Part shown: in pieces, positions 47,252 through 57,627 of the stretch | How the letters are laid out: every line of letters starts with the position of its first letter | Position numbering within the stretch: position 1 is the first letter of the stretch | Source of the DNA: Bullera alba | Taxonomy: Eukaryota > Basidiomycota > Tremellomycetes > Tremellales > Bulleraceae | DNA: 64,000 nucleotides | Assembly (NCBI GenBank): GCA_001600095.1 | Contig: BCIX01000001.1 | Span: 7,403,198-7,467,197 of the forward strand | Reading direction: 5' to 3' | Translations under genes and position numbers: made by a program | The notes under the pieces: model-generated | What the model saw: only the letters and a program-made list of their open reading frames with translations | Told to the model about the DNA's origin: nothing | Databases searched by the model: none

Positions 47252-47550
47252 TTGGAATTGAGGTTGGAAGTACTCGAGTACGCTACTCATTGGACAGTCG
47301 ATCCCGAACGCCAAGTTCGACAAGCTCGACCCATAACACGTAAACCTGTTTTTGACGGACATCTCGAGACTCGGTCCCTCAACGAATCACTGCAGCCGGC
47401 TATACGAGTTCTTTGGATCCTCGGCTGTCTCGATTGATCGGCACTGCGATCTGTGATAGCTTTGTCATTAGACAACCTTGACTGGAGTAACGATAAATGA
47501 GCCAGTACAATACTTCGTTTTCGGAGAGATTCGCAGCGATGCCCGAGACG

Positions 47551-47574
47551 GCAACGAGGCCAAAGGATGGCCGA
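47551..47574 (+). promoter_or_regulatory. 24-bp element shared with 43305-43328
   Basis: Second exact copy of the 24-base element, 186-209 bp before the start codon of the stand-alone finger-kinase gene. Sequence around it differs from the first copy, so this block is better conserved than its surroundings. Confidence 0.5.
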
Positions 47575-47759
47575 GGGATTGAAACAGCGCTGAATCGAGC
47601 TTCTCTCGTCTCTGACAGCTAATCCACTCATACAGGATTCGGTCAATCGCCAGTCAAACTCTAGTTATCCTACGATCTTCCCATACACCTTGTTCACTCG
47701 TACTCGTACTGCCGCCAGCCAATAGCTCATACCGGGGCGATTTACACCTGTCTTTCGCT

Positions 47760-49301
47760 ATGGCTTGGACGTGCGCAGCCGGTAGCTGCAACGACACAAC
47801 ACTTCTCTACAATGGAGACTGCTGGACCTGTGACAGTCACTATTGTGGTCGACATCTGCTCGACCCCGACATACACCCGTGCGACGGCCTTGATAAGCGT
47901 GCACTCATGGTCACTCAGAGCGCAAAACGCCGTGAAAATGTGAGTAACAGAGCACTATGATCGTCATCTCCAAGGGCTGCAAACTCATTTCATCTCTCAG
48001 ATGAAGAAGATGTCCGAGGAATTGGACCTCGACGCGATACTACGAGCCGCATCCGAGTTCCGCCCTGGACACACCTGCACATTCCCCGCACAGCCGTGGA
48101 CCAAGAATACGGACTACATAGCCCATGGAACCAATCTCTGCCTGTTCCTCACGTTCGACGACGGCGTCAAATGGGTGATGCGAATGCGACAATTGGCGGC
48201 TCCTCGCTCTCCCCCACCGGAAGGAGCGAAACAAGCTCTACTGAGCGAGGCGGCTACATTCAAGTACCTACATGACCAAGGTCTGACTGTACCCAACGTC
48301 TGGATACCAATCAGTGCCACGCAAAGTAAGTCTAGATCGATGGACCAATTGGATATCCGCTGATTTTTTGAAACAGGCGAGAAGCCTTACTACTTTGTCG
48401 ATTTCGTACCGGGAGCATGTCACAAGCCCTTCGATTCGCCAGCAGGAGGCGAGCCCTCAGCGGAGACGCTGGTGGTGATCGAGAACATCGCCAAGTGGTA
48501 CATCTCGCTCGAGAAATTGTCATTCGATGGCATCGGCAGTCTGGCCTTCGACCCGGAGACCGGCAATCCCGTCATTGGCCCCATCATCGATCGAGTCCGC
48601 CTCAGTGACGCTGCGCCGTACTTTCTCGGACCCTTCAAGACTGCCAAAGATCGATATCTGACCTATTACACCACCCTGATGGACCAAATCCAGGATGGAA
48701 GGAGATCGAAACCTGGAGACGAGCTGAAAGACTACCTGGTAGCACTGGAGCTTAAGACACTGGTGGAAGGCTGTAAGGAGTTTGAAGAAGGACCATGGTA
48801 TCTGAAACACGCCGACGATCGTGGAGACCTATTTCACGTCCTAGAGGACGGGACCATCAGCGGTGTTTTGGACTGGGACTGGTACGTCTTTAGCTTCTGG
48901 GCGGTCTCCAGACTCTGACGGTGATGAACAGGGCTTACACCACCTGCAAGGCTCAAGCTTTTGCGGCTCCCATTGGATTTGTTTCAGACCCCTTCTTCTA
49001 CGGAAAGAACAGCCTATGCCCACGAGAGGTTGCTCTGATCAACGCATATGAGAAGCTCGGTCGGCCCGATATGGCTCAGCTTGTGAGGAAAGGGAAGAAG
49101 TTTCAGAGGCTCTCCTTTGTCCTCAACGGTAGACAAATTGATCCGGTTGAATTGCTGGCCATCCGCGCGGCATTTCTGGACCTCCCTGATGGAGTGACTG
49201 GCCAACCTACCACAATGGCAGAGTGGATAAGAGTCGCTTCTGAGCGTTACCAAGACGACGCTGGGCTGAAACGCATTTTGTCTTCGAGAGGCACAGACTG
49301 A
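47760..49301 (+). CDS. AN1-like zinc finger + APH-like kinase (stand-alone paralogue)
   Basis: Four exons (47760-47939, 48001-48325, 48377-48881, 48932-49301), 459 aa. Exons 1-3 are 180, 325 and 505 nt, exactly the lengths of unit 1 of the fused gene, and all three introns sit at the same places and phases. The finger is CAAGSC...CWTCDSHYCGRH...HPC. Kinase-fold landmarks are DYIAHGTNLCLFLTFDDG, KPYYFVDFVPGACHKPF, KHADDRGDLFHVLEDGTISG and LDWDWAYTTCKAQAFAAPI. The C-terminal lobe ends GLKRILSSRGTD. In the Brenner-type loop the acid (HAD) is kept, but the metal-binding Asn of H-x-D-x4-N is Leu. Very similar to unit 1 of 43503-46635, so a recent duplicate. A kinase or kinase-derived role is inferred from fold only. 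Confidence 0.85.
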
Positions 49302-49484
49302 AAGCCTGCAAGCGTTTGTAGTCACATGCATCCCCTAGCTACTGATCCTTTATACATTCACCCCCCATGATCCACGACACCATCGACACCATTGAGCACG
49401 AGCTAAAAACAACGAACGACCCGCACCGAATCCCATCTGCCGATCAATTTGACTGAGTGGAACAGATACTGACTGTATCACTGT

Positions 49485-49841
49485 TCATCTGGAATGCAAG
49501 GTCAGCGCCGTTTCTAGAATGATCAGTATCGAACGACTCACGTGCGGTACAGACATTCAGATCGGTAATCGCCCAAGAAGTACAAAGCGTGCCTTCATAG
49601 TCGACGATGTACTCGCATCGAGTAGCACCGGTCGGGCAGCCAATGTCTACAGTCAGCATAGTCAGCTAATACCACTGAGGCACCGTAGTGGACACTTGGG
49701 AAGGATTCTCAATGGCTTACGGGTGGTGCACGTATTTTCGTCGGCCTCTCTCCATTGATCGCAGGTATTGCCCTTGTCGTCGAGAAGGTAAGCACATCGA
49801 AAAGCGGTGTCGGCGTTAGCTCTGTTTTCTTCGGTTCCCAT
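49485..49841 (-). CDS. Small protein of two cysteine-rich repeats, unknown
   Basis: Three exons (49721-49841, 49542-49646, 49485-49513) join in frame to 84 aa. The protein is almost entirely two copies of one motif: RCAYLLDDKGNTCDQWREAD followed by ENTCTT, and RCEYIVDYEGTLCTSWAITD followed by LNVCTA. The pattern is RC-x-Y-x2-D-x2-G-x2-C-x2-W-x3-D-x-N-x-CT. No signal peptide is evident. The repeat is not the AN1-like finger of its neighbours (no histidines), yet it sits inside their array. Exon 1 encodes repeat 1 and exon 2 encodes repeat 2, so the duplication probably copied an exon. No known family recognised; the last 9-codon exon is the least certain part. Confidence 0.5.
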
Positions 49842-50143
49842 AACGACTGTGTGATAGCTTGATATTTGGTAATAAACTGTTGATATCGGGTGATCTATTA
49901 TTGTGAGTGGTCGAGAGAGGGAGTTGTGAGAGGATGAGGTAGTAGCCAGTCTCCACCGTCGGACGACGTCGAGCGCTCTTATAGGTCTGACATCCAGCGA
50001 CTCTGCTCCCAAGACTCGTCCACCTCACACTCGTGCCGACGTCGAGGCTACCTGGATGCCCGAGAGAAGCTGAGCATAAATGCGTAGGTTGATCAACCCC
50101 TGAACATGAGGATCCTGTGTTAAGTGGACGATGTCATCCACTC
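49842..50143. other. Upstream region of the small repeat protein
   Basis: About 300 bp; no gene seen. Confidence 0.35.
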
Positions 50144-50615
50144 GAGCTAGTCCTCCCGTCATCCTGACAATGCCTGCCTTTACCGACGAAGACACCTGGT
50201 GAAGAGCACTTGCGACAGCCTCGATGCCGTTCGCGGCTTGTCAGATTGTACCTTGTGGAGCTAAATCGAGCTTCTTGTGTTGAGGCGAGGCTGTTCAGTC
50301 GAGCTAGCGGGATTCTGATCCTGACAATACCTGCCTTTGCCGACGCAACACCTGGTTGGGGAACCTCACCGACGCCTCGATGCCCGTTCACCGGCTTCCA
50401 GGATGGTACCTTGTGCGTCCAAGGTTGAGTTCGTGTGTCGAGTGGGCGTGGTATAGTCGAGCTAGTGAGACTCTGATCCTGACAATACCTGCCTTTGCCG
50501 ACGAGACACCTGGTGAAGGCGACTTGTGAAAGCCTCGATGCCCGTTCGCCGGATTCTCAGATGGTACCTTCTGCGGGCAAGATGGCGAGTGGAGCCGATG
50601 TCCAAGGTGATTGGA
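50144..50615. repeat. Three imperfect tandem copies of a ~158-bp unit
   Basis: The landmark GAGCTAG recurs at 50144, 50301 and 50460, so spacing is 157 and 159 bp. Each copy then carries TCCTGACAATRCCTGCCTTT and CGACG...CACCTGGT, then GCCTCGATGCC and, at the end, a GGTACCTT/TGTACCTT step. Copies 2 and 3 are the most alike. No conserved open frame spans the units. Confidence 0.8.
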
Positions 50616-52342
50616 TGGTGATCTCGCACATCGACGTCGGGGTCACGGAAAGGGCGCCGTAAGGGGCGGGCCCTCGAGCATCAAGGTCGAGAATTGCACA
50701 TCTTCTTTTTGCTGGAGTCAGCGGATGGAGGGCGTAGTCTGACGAGAGCGTCCCATCGCTGCGGCCGAGAACTTGAACGAGGAATGGGAGGCGATGCTGA
50801 CAGGATGGAAGACGTCTTTGTCGAATCTAGAGAGTTATCGCTGAAGGGGGAGGGATCTGCCGTGTCAAAGGCAGTCAGTGTCTTTTGTCAGCCTGACGTT
50901 TTAGATGTCAATATGTTTCGCTGTGTCATCGTTGAAAGGTACGTGAACGTGTCTGCTAGATGGACTAGAGGTCATCATATTCCATGGCGAATCTGATGAA
51001 AGCTCTCTCAAGCCAGCCAACCGAGAAGGAAGTCCAGTTCTGCATTTAGGACGGCAGGCAGTGGGTAGGTTGCTCGCCCCTGAACAACTGAGTGTATGCT
51101 GTGTTACTTACTGTTGATGTTTTCCCACTCTTCGCTCAGGTGACATAGTCCACTTGTCCAGTCCCAATGCTGACACTCTACCAGCCCGCGCTGCGGAACC
51201 AGCTTCTAAGTTCTAACACCCTTACACCGTGCGACATCAGTCGATGAGATGCCCAATCCAACTCAAGAAGGCGATAGGATCCGGAGCGGCTTGGATGAAT
51301 CGACCAACTCTTATATGCCGGTAGATGGGATGGTCTCACGTCGAACATCCAGGAGAGACTAGGCCGATATGTCGAGTAGACGTGGCAGCGGTCTGCGCTC
51401 CATTTCGACACGGCGAGGGGATAACCTTTGGACCGAATATGTTGGACCTCACTGCTGGATTTTGGTTCTCACATCTGACGTAGATGCTCGACTGTAGCAT
51501 CAGCAGTCGCTTCCTAGCTATGTCGGACCGCGCTGCCGCACGGGTAAATCATGTCGAAGTATCCGGATTCCGGTCCAATCCTTCTGCTTCGCTTGTTGAC
51601 GCGGGTCGTGAGGCTGATCTGTCGCGATGGTGACGCGGTGACGGCGTCGACATTTGGCGCTGACAATTGCAGGAATTGGAGGGTGCGCAATCTCAGCGAG
51701 CTCAGCTAATCAGACGATTGTTGAATGAGGGCTGTCTACGTTCCAAACTACGGTAGCAGTAGCTGTAAGGACGAGAGGCAGTTCCAAACCCTTAGTTACC
51801 CATCGTGTGAAACAAACTTCCAACCAGCCAGCTGATCGCGCACGTGGCTCACAAGCCTTATTCAAAGCTGGTTAGGCCAAAGGGCGATAAGACCAAGTAA
51901 GACCGAGTAGGCGCGTCTATTTCTGCTCTTCTGACCTGTCGCGTGAAATTCGCGTGAAAAACCTCCTCGCCCATCTCACGTGAAGTCCACGTGAATCACC
52001 TTGAGCCTTCTGCCCCGTTCTCGCCGTCTCCCCCGTCACGATCCCGGCCCTCCTACTGCTCGATCCTTCCACTATGGTGGCCTGGAGGGAATGACTGTGA
52101 GTCTCAGAAGTGCGGCACGGACTAATCTGTCACAGAAGGATCGTATAATGCTATTGTCATCGTAAGTTACTACGACTCGTGTACGTAGAACGATGTATCG
52201 TTTTCAGACATGGTATCGTTGGCCACGCCAAAGCACTGATGGTTTTTCCTGCCCCAGCAGGATAACTTCGCCATCTCGACATCAACAGTCGCGGCCTTTT
52301 CTCATCTCTTCGACCCAAACCTCACCAAATCCTCCTATCTCT
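50616..52342. other. Gene-poor spacer inside the finger-kinase block
   Basis: About 1.7 kb with no supported coding region. The only regular feature noticed is the CGTGAA cluster at 51942-51995, listed separately. Confidence 0.45.
51942..51995 (+). promoter_or_regulatory. Two pairs of CGTGAA motifs at 11-bp spacing
   Basis: CGTGAA occurs at 51942, 51953, 51979 and 51990, so each pair is offset by 11 bp, about one helical turn. The third and fourth are within CACGTGAA (E-box-like cores). No clear gene start lies just downstream on the plus strand, so function is open. Confidence 0.3.
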
Positions 52343-53939
52343 TCAGAAGCTGGCGTCTTTGGTGAACCCATACCAATCCCCATCGCGCATCGAAGTCGGA
52401 AGTCTTTGTTGACGTTCCTCCATCAAGCTCTCCAGACCAGGGTCACCACGGTACCTCTCCCTGGCGGCCTTGACCCAGTCGGCCGTGCTGATAACTTCTT
52501 CCGACTCATCTGGTGACAGCGACTTGAATGCGTTGCGCATAGCTACCATCTGTTCCCCTCGTATGACATCCCCAATAGTGGCATGTTCGAGCATCTGATA
52601 CTTCTTGCCCGAACGCACCAACTGGGCCAGATCGGGTCGCCCCAAGGTGATGTATGCTTCGGCGAAGGCGGTTTCGAATCGGGAGAGCGAGAGGCCTCTA
52701 CAGCCGCGTTGATTGGCCAGTCCTTCAGGCGCGGAAAACGCGTCTTCCTTCGAAGATATGTAAGACCTGATCCAGGTTAGAGACAAAGATCACGATATTA
52801 ATGAGAACCTACCATTCCCAATCTATAGTCCCGGTGATGTTCCCCTCATCGTCGACGAGGATTTGATCGCCTTTGGGCTCTCCATGCTTGATGTAGTATG
52901 GTCCAGAGGCATTCGACAGTTCTTCACACTCCTCGACAAGCGTCTTCACCTCGAGGCACTGCAGGTAGAGCTGGACCTTGGCCTTCTTCTCACACCATAC
53001 ACCAGCCAGGATATAGTCCATTCGCCGTTGAAAGTGGTCCACATATCGCTCGCGAGGGGTCTTGAAAGGACCTGCATAGTACGGCTCCGAAGTGTACATC
53101 GGGAACCTATCGATTATTGGGCCCACGATCACCTTGCCATCTGGTCCCATAGTCGGACTACCGATAGAAGTGAAGGTTGTCTTTTCCAAATCGAGATAGC
53201 TCAGAGCCATGTTGTGGATGATTCGGAGAATGGGGTCTGTGGGAGGAGGCGGTCGGCCAGTCAAGAAGGTAGGCTCGGGTGACCCGGTAATATGATCGAT
53301 GAAGAACCAATGGATGTTCGCAGCTTTGTCTATGAGACCAAATGAGCTGATAGTCGGAAGGACCCATGTGTATGACTCACATTCCTCGGATTGATCTGGT
53401 AGCCAGGCCTCGGGTACTCTCATTCCGCCTTCTCGGAGAGCCTTCATAGTCGCGATCTCGCTGACGATGTTCATCCGCATAGCTTCAGCTGGGTGAAACA
53501 GGCGATTGTATCGGATTCGGATCATCCATTGGTGACCATCGTCGAACTGGATAGGGATATGCATGTTGCAGCCACCATGCTTCAGCTGTTTGTAAGGATA
53601 TCCTTCGGTGAGATCAGCCGTCACTTGGCACGGCACACCATGTCGCAGAGCGCTGGCTTGGGCAACCGCCGAATCGAAGTCGATGCGCTTCAACAGGGAT
53701 TTGGTCTGTTTTCGATGGTCAGCCTATTCTGTGTTCAGATTCGTTCGCCCACTGCTCACCAGACCACGATCCCGGACGTAAGAGTTATGCATTTGCGCAT
53801 CGACGCTCTTGGCACACGGGTGGGCGGACTTGTTGTGAAGATGTTCGAAGCAATAAGGCTTGCAACAAGCTCGGCAGCGACCGTAGAACATGCCTGACGA
53901 TCCCGAGCAGCCCTCACTCCTGCAGTGTCGGCTGTCCAT
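52343..53939 (-). CDS. AN1-like zinc finger + APH-like kinase (second clade)
   Basis: Four exons (53760-53939, 53381-53705, 52813-53329, 52343-52766), 481 aa. I chose the ATG at 53939 (MDSRHCRSEGCSG) rather than 53966, because it gives a first exon of exactly 180 nt, as in the plus-strand paralogues. The finger is CRSEGC...CRACCKPYCFEH...HPC. Kinase landmarks are MHIPIQFDDGHQWMIRIRYN, IHWFFIDHITGSPEP, IKHGEPKGDQILVDDEGNIT and IDWEWSYISSK. The catalytic-loop acid is Glu (HGE) and the metal Asn is Gln. The C-lobe keeps LGRPDLAQLVRSGKKYQ. Introns are in the same places as in the other clade despite low sequence identity. Whether it has phosphotransferase activity is unknown. Confidence 0.83.
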
Positions 53940-54466
53940 GTCGGGAGATTGGCAAGTTGTGGTCAAGTGTCATCAGTTGATCGACTCAGTTGGCGAGGAC
54001 ATGTTAACCGTGAATCGTGACGACCGGAATCGGTGCACACCAGGGGTGTGAAAGGTACCGAAAACGAGGTAAACACGAGGCTTGTGCGTGTGCCGCCCTC
54101 AAAGACACAGACCAGCATGATATCTCACTGACAGTCCGTCTTCAGCTGGAAGCGGGACGGGTATCCGAGTTGAGATCTTGTCTACTGATTCGGTGTAGAT
54201 TGCAGATCGCTCACTCTCGGGTGAAAGCACCACCGCCCTCACAAGCTTCTTCCTGTCCAACTACAGCTCGTTCCCAATGCCCGAAAAGAGTGGAGAGCAT
54301 CTGAACAGAGTCGATTCGAAGGCTTGAGCCAATGATGAACATAGCTATAAATCTAAAAAGCCCATCGCTATCTCACTGCTCCCCTTCCCAAGGCTTGGCG
54401 GTGCGCTTGGCGACGTACTGATCGCAACTCACAAATCACAATGCTTCCGCCGAATACGAACGGCCA
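53940..54466. other. Spacer between two minus-strand finger-kinase genes
   Basis: About 530 bp. It should hold the promoter of the downstream (left) copy; no gene seen. Confidence 0.4.
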
Positions 54467-56087
54467 TCACCAATTTGAGTTTTCGACCAAGCCATGTTCG
54501 TGTCTGACAAACCGGGACAACTCCTGCTTACGCTGAGCCATCAACATCTCCAGCCCTTGGTCTCCTCCGAATCTCTCCCTTGCCTCAGCTATCCACTCCA
54601 ATGTCGTCAAAGCCTCGTCGGCGGCTGTCAAGTCGACCGATTTGAAGGCTGATCGCATTGCCCGTAATTCTCTTCCAATCATGGCCTCTCCACTCACGGC
54701 CACCTCGAGCAGTTGATACTTCTTGCCCGAACGGACCAGTTGGGCTAAGTCGGGCCTGTTCAAGCTGATGTATGCCTCTGCGAGTGCAGTCTCCAGTGGA
54801 CTTAATGATAGCCCCTGAGCTCTGAGCGGCCGCACGAAGCCGTCTGGTGCCGCAAAAGCATCTTCCTTGGAGGTGATGAACGACCTGATATCGTTAGACA
54901 TCGTCCGCCAGGTGAGTGATGGGTACTCACCATTGCCAGTCTATCGTCCCGGTCACCTTCGTCCCGTGGTCTACTAGGATATGGTCGCCCTTAGCCTCTC
55001 CATGCTTGATGTAGAATGGTCCAGTCGCTCGAGCCAACTCCTCGCAATCCTCGACAAGGCTCTTCGACTCCAAACACTGCAAGTAGCATTGAACCTTGAC
55101 CTCGTCTTCACACCACTGCCCAGCTAGGATGTACTCCATGCGTCGATCAAAGTGGTCCATGTATCGCTCTCTCGGGGTGGTGTACGGTCCGACAAAGTAT
55201 GGCTTGGTTGGGATCATCTTGTATCGATCTATCACAGGACCGACAATCGTGTTGCCTTCAGCGTCAAGCGTCGGGCTGCCAATCGTATCGAAAGTGATCC
55301 TCTCGAGCTCGATAAAGCTCAAAGCGACTTCTAGAATGATGTTGAGAGTTGGCTGAGAAGGGGGAAGATCGTTCGGAGAACTCAGGTCGGCATGTGGCGC
55401 GCCTTCTATCCGCTCTACGAAGAAGTAATGCACACTTGTGCGGTCGACTGTGCGAGGAACTTAGTCAGCCTACGTCCCTATGTCCACGCATACAGGTGAG
55501 ACAAGTGTCTGGTAAGCCAGGACTCACCCGGTAGTTCAGCACTCTTGGGTAGCCACACTTGAGGAACCATCACACCGCCTTCTCGTAGCGTACGCATGGT
55601 TGCAAACTCGCTGATCAAGTCCATTCGGACTCGTGCTGATGCGTAACCTTGCGGGTTGTATCGGATTCGTATGAGCCATTGGTGATCGTCTGCGAAATGA
55701 ATAGGGATGTGAATGTTGCTCCCAGATTTCCTCAATTGTCTGACCACCAGGGGATCGGTCAAATCTACCATCACCTCGCATGAGATACCAGACCGGAGGG
55801 AGGAAGCTTCGGCCAGCATGGCAGTAATGTCGAGGCGTTTGAGCAGTCTTTTGTGCTTTGCTACTGTCAGCCACACCCGCGTTGTACTTCATCGGTCCGA
55901 GCCTGCTCACCATGCGATCTCTATGAGATACGAAGAGTTCGATCGATCTTTTGTCTACGCAAGGATGTACCGCCGCATCGAGCGTGTGCTCGAGTCAAAA
56001 AGCTCGGTAGCAGGTTTTGCACCAGTTCCCGTAAAAGACAGCAGGGTGTTTGGTGCATGTACTGGAGCTGCAGACTCGTGTGCTCAT
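54467..56087 (-). pseudogene. Finger-kinase paralogue with TGA at a zinc-ligand cysteine
   Basis: Closest relative is the gene at 52343-53939. Exons are 55911-56087, 55528-55855, 54931-55447 (517 nt, same length as its neighbour) and 54467-54884. The finger exon begins MSTRVCSSSTCTKHPAVFYG and continues WCKTCYRAF. Codon 31 is then TGA (55997-55995), exactly where all paralogues have the Cys of C-x4-C-x2-H, before LEHTLDAAVHPC resumes in the same frame. The kinase part is otherwise intact: SNIHIPIHFADDHQWLIRIR, VHYFFVERIEGAPH, IKHGEAKGDHILVD and TIDWQW. A single TGC/TGT to TGA change explains it. The kinase part might still be made by starting at the ATG that ends exon 1 or at later Met codons. 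Sequencing error cannot be excluded. Confidence 0.75.
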
Positions 56088-56439
56088 GTTGAAGCTTGAC
56101 TCCCCGTGCACATTGGATCAGAAGAACGTATACAGGTTATGGAGCCAACTGTACGTTTGCCAAATGTAGAACGTCGCCGCCTCGATTCGAAGCGTAGAGT
56201 TGGATGTGGGGTAGTCGAGTTGGTGGTCGGAGCGGAGGCGGGCTATCCGGTTGTCTCTGACAAATCCAGGTCTAGGCGTGCTGTACATCTGATGGGGCAG
56301 CGCAGAGGTCGATACGCGGCCAGATGAACATGGCGCGACGCTGTGACGCGAACCCGAGCAAGACATATCTCGATTTACTTCAAAATCTGAAATTCCTCAA
56401 CAGCATGCTCTGAAGCACTCATCCCGACTACTCCGTAAT
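56088..56439. other. Upstream spacer of the broken paralogue
   Basis: About 350 bp, between the start of the broken paralogue and the end of the next minus-strand gene. No gene seen. Confidence 0.4.
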
Positions 56440-57627
56440 TCATTCCCACTGCTGTCCCGTCTGTACATTCCACAACTCCAGTCTGCCCTCTTTGCCAGTC
56501 CGTATCTCGAATTCCCGCCTTTCTTTCATGTAAATGCCATGTACGCGCAATGTTTCTCCTGTCCTGATCGGCGTGTGCTCCACCTGGTCATCCATCTTGC
56601 CAGCTTCTATGTCCGCCTCGAGCTTCTCTGCCTCTTCAGCCGTCAACGGGGTCAACACTGCCGAGGGCGTAGGATCACCATGTAGCGTCTCTCCAGCAGA
56701 TTTGCTAATCGAAGCAGCTGCGTTGGATGCGGTTTTGGCGGCCTTATCCCCAGAGTAGGCAGAGTGCATTTGTCGTAGTAGTCCCGTAGCTCGATGTCGG
56801 ACGTCTGAGGAGAGTGTAGGTGATGCTACGATGGACAACACTGATCAGAGAGTCAGTATAGATATCACAGAAAGTGCCGAATGCGAGAATGCCTCACCTT
56901 CCCTTTGTAACGCAGTGAGGCCGCCAACTTCCGCAGAGAGCTTGTCTATCGCTTTCGGCAGGACAACAGACGCTGATCAGAGACGTCTTCATCAGCATGC
57001 ATGCAGACGAGAAGTGATTGCTCCACTCACAGAGCTTCGCTATAGTCCCCGAATGACTGACCAAGGCTGTCTTGGTCACGGTCATCCCCTTTGCCAGGTA
57101 TCCTCCGGCAACAGACGCCGCGGCTACACCTGACCCGACTGCTGCTTCTGGCAGAAGCGCTGCTCCAGCTGTGGCCGCCACCGCTCCGACGGCTACTGAG
57201 AGCAAAGCTATGGTGGCCGCCGACTTGAGGATTGAGTATCTCGATTTCTTGGTCTCATCATCCGCCAGGGCCTACACCCGAGCATCAGCTTGGTATAACC
57301 AGTATGAGAGGATGAGATCTATTCACCTCTAATGTGAACCACACTTTGCCAGGCTAGAGAAGCAGTCGATCAGTACAGCGAAGCGTCGTGACGACGTGAC
57401 CGGAGGGACGGTTGGCGTACCCGGAACTTTATCGTCTGGCCCGGTTGGACCTGTTCATGGGCGTCAGCTGCTGTCCGGAATTCGAGGTACTGCCAATTCT
57501 GCAACGAGAGCACTGTATCACGAATGACGAGCTCACTCACGCCATTCTCGAAATGCAGCGCTGTGACCTGTTTCAAGCAGATATTCAACGGTTGACTCGT
57601 GTGATTCGTGATGCGACACGAGGGCAT
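56440..57627 (-). CDS. Membrane-associated protein of unknown function (302 aa)
   Basis: Six exons (57541-57627, 57421-57498, 57327-57353, 57031-57271, 56898-56972, 56440-56840) join in frame to 302 aa. The N-terminal part (MPSCRITNHTSQPLNICLKQ ... VQPGQTIKFRPGKVWFTLEA) looks beta-rich. It resembles a domain I recall at the front of many uncharacterised basidiomycete proteins, which end the domain with a VGKVWFT-like strand. A long Ala/Val/Gly hydrophobic stretch follows (AATIALLSVAVGAVAATAGA and GSGVAAASVAGGYLAKG), possibly one or two membrane segments. The C-terminal half has Ala/Ser/Lys-rich and acidic helices (TAEEAEKLEADIEAGKMDDQ) and a final beta-like tail. No enzymatic motif. Role unknown; membrane insertion is inferred from hydrophobicity. 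Confidence 0.72.

Noticed and set aside
47007..47362. Open frames across the N block
   Set aside because: They exist only because unknown bases are read as open; the underlying DNA is a minisatellite.
55995..55997. Selenocysteine at the TGA of the broken paralogue
   Set aside because: No SECIS element was looked for successfully, Dikarya are not known to keep selenocysteine insertion, and a point mutation explains the data.
43503..56087. Aminoglycoside-resistance genes
   Set aside because: Only the fold is shared with APH enzymes; the catalytic loop differs and eukaryotic members of the fold act on many substrates. No basis for a drug-resistance claim.
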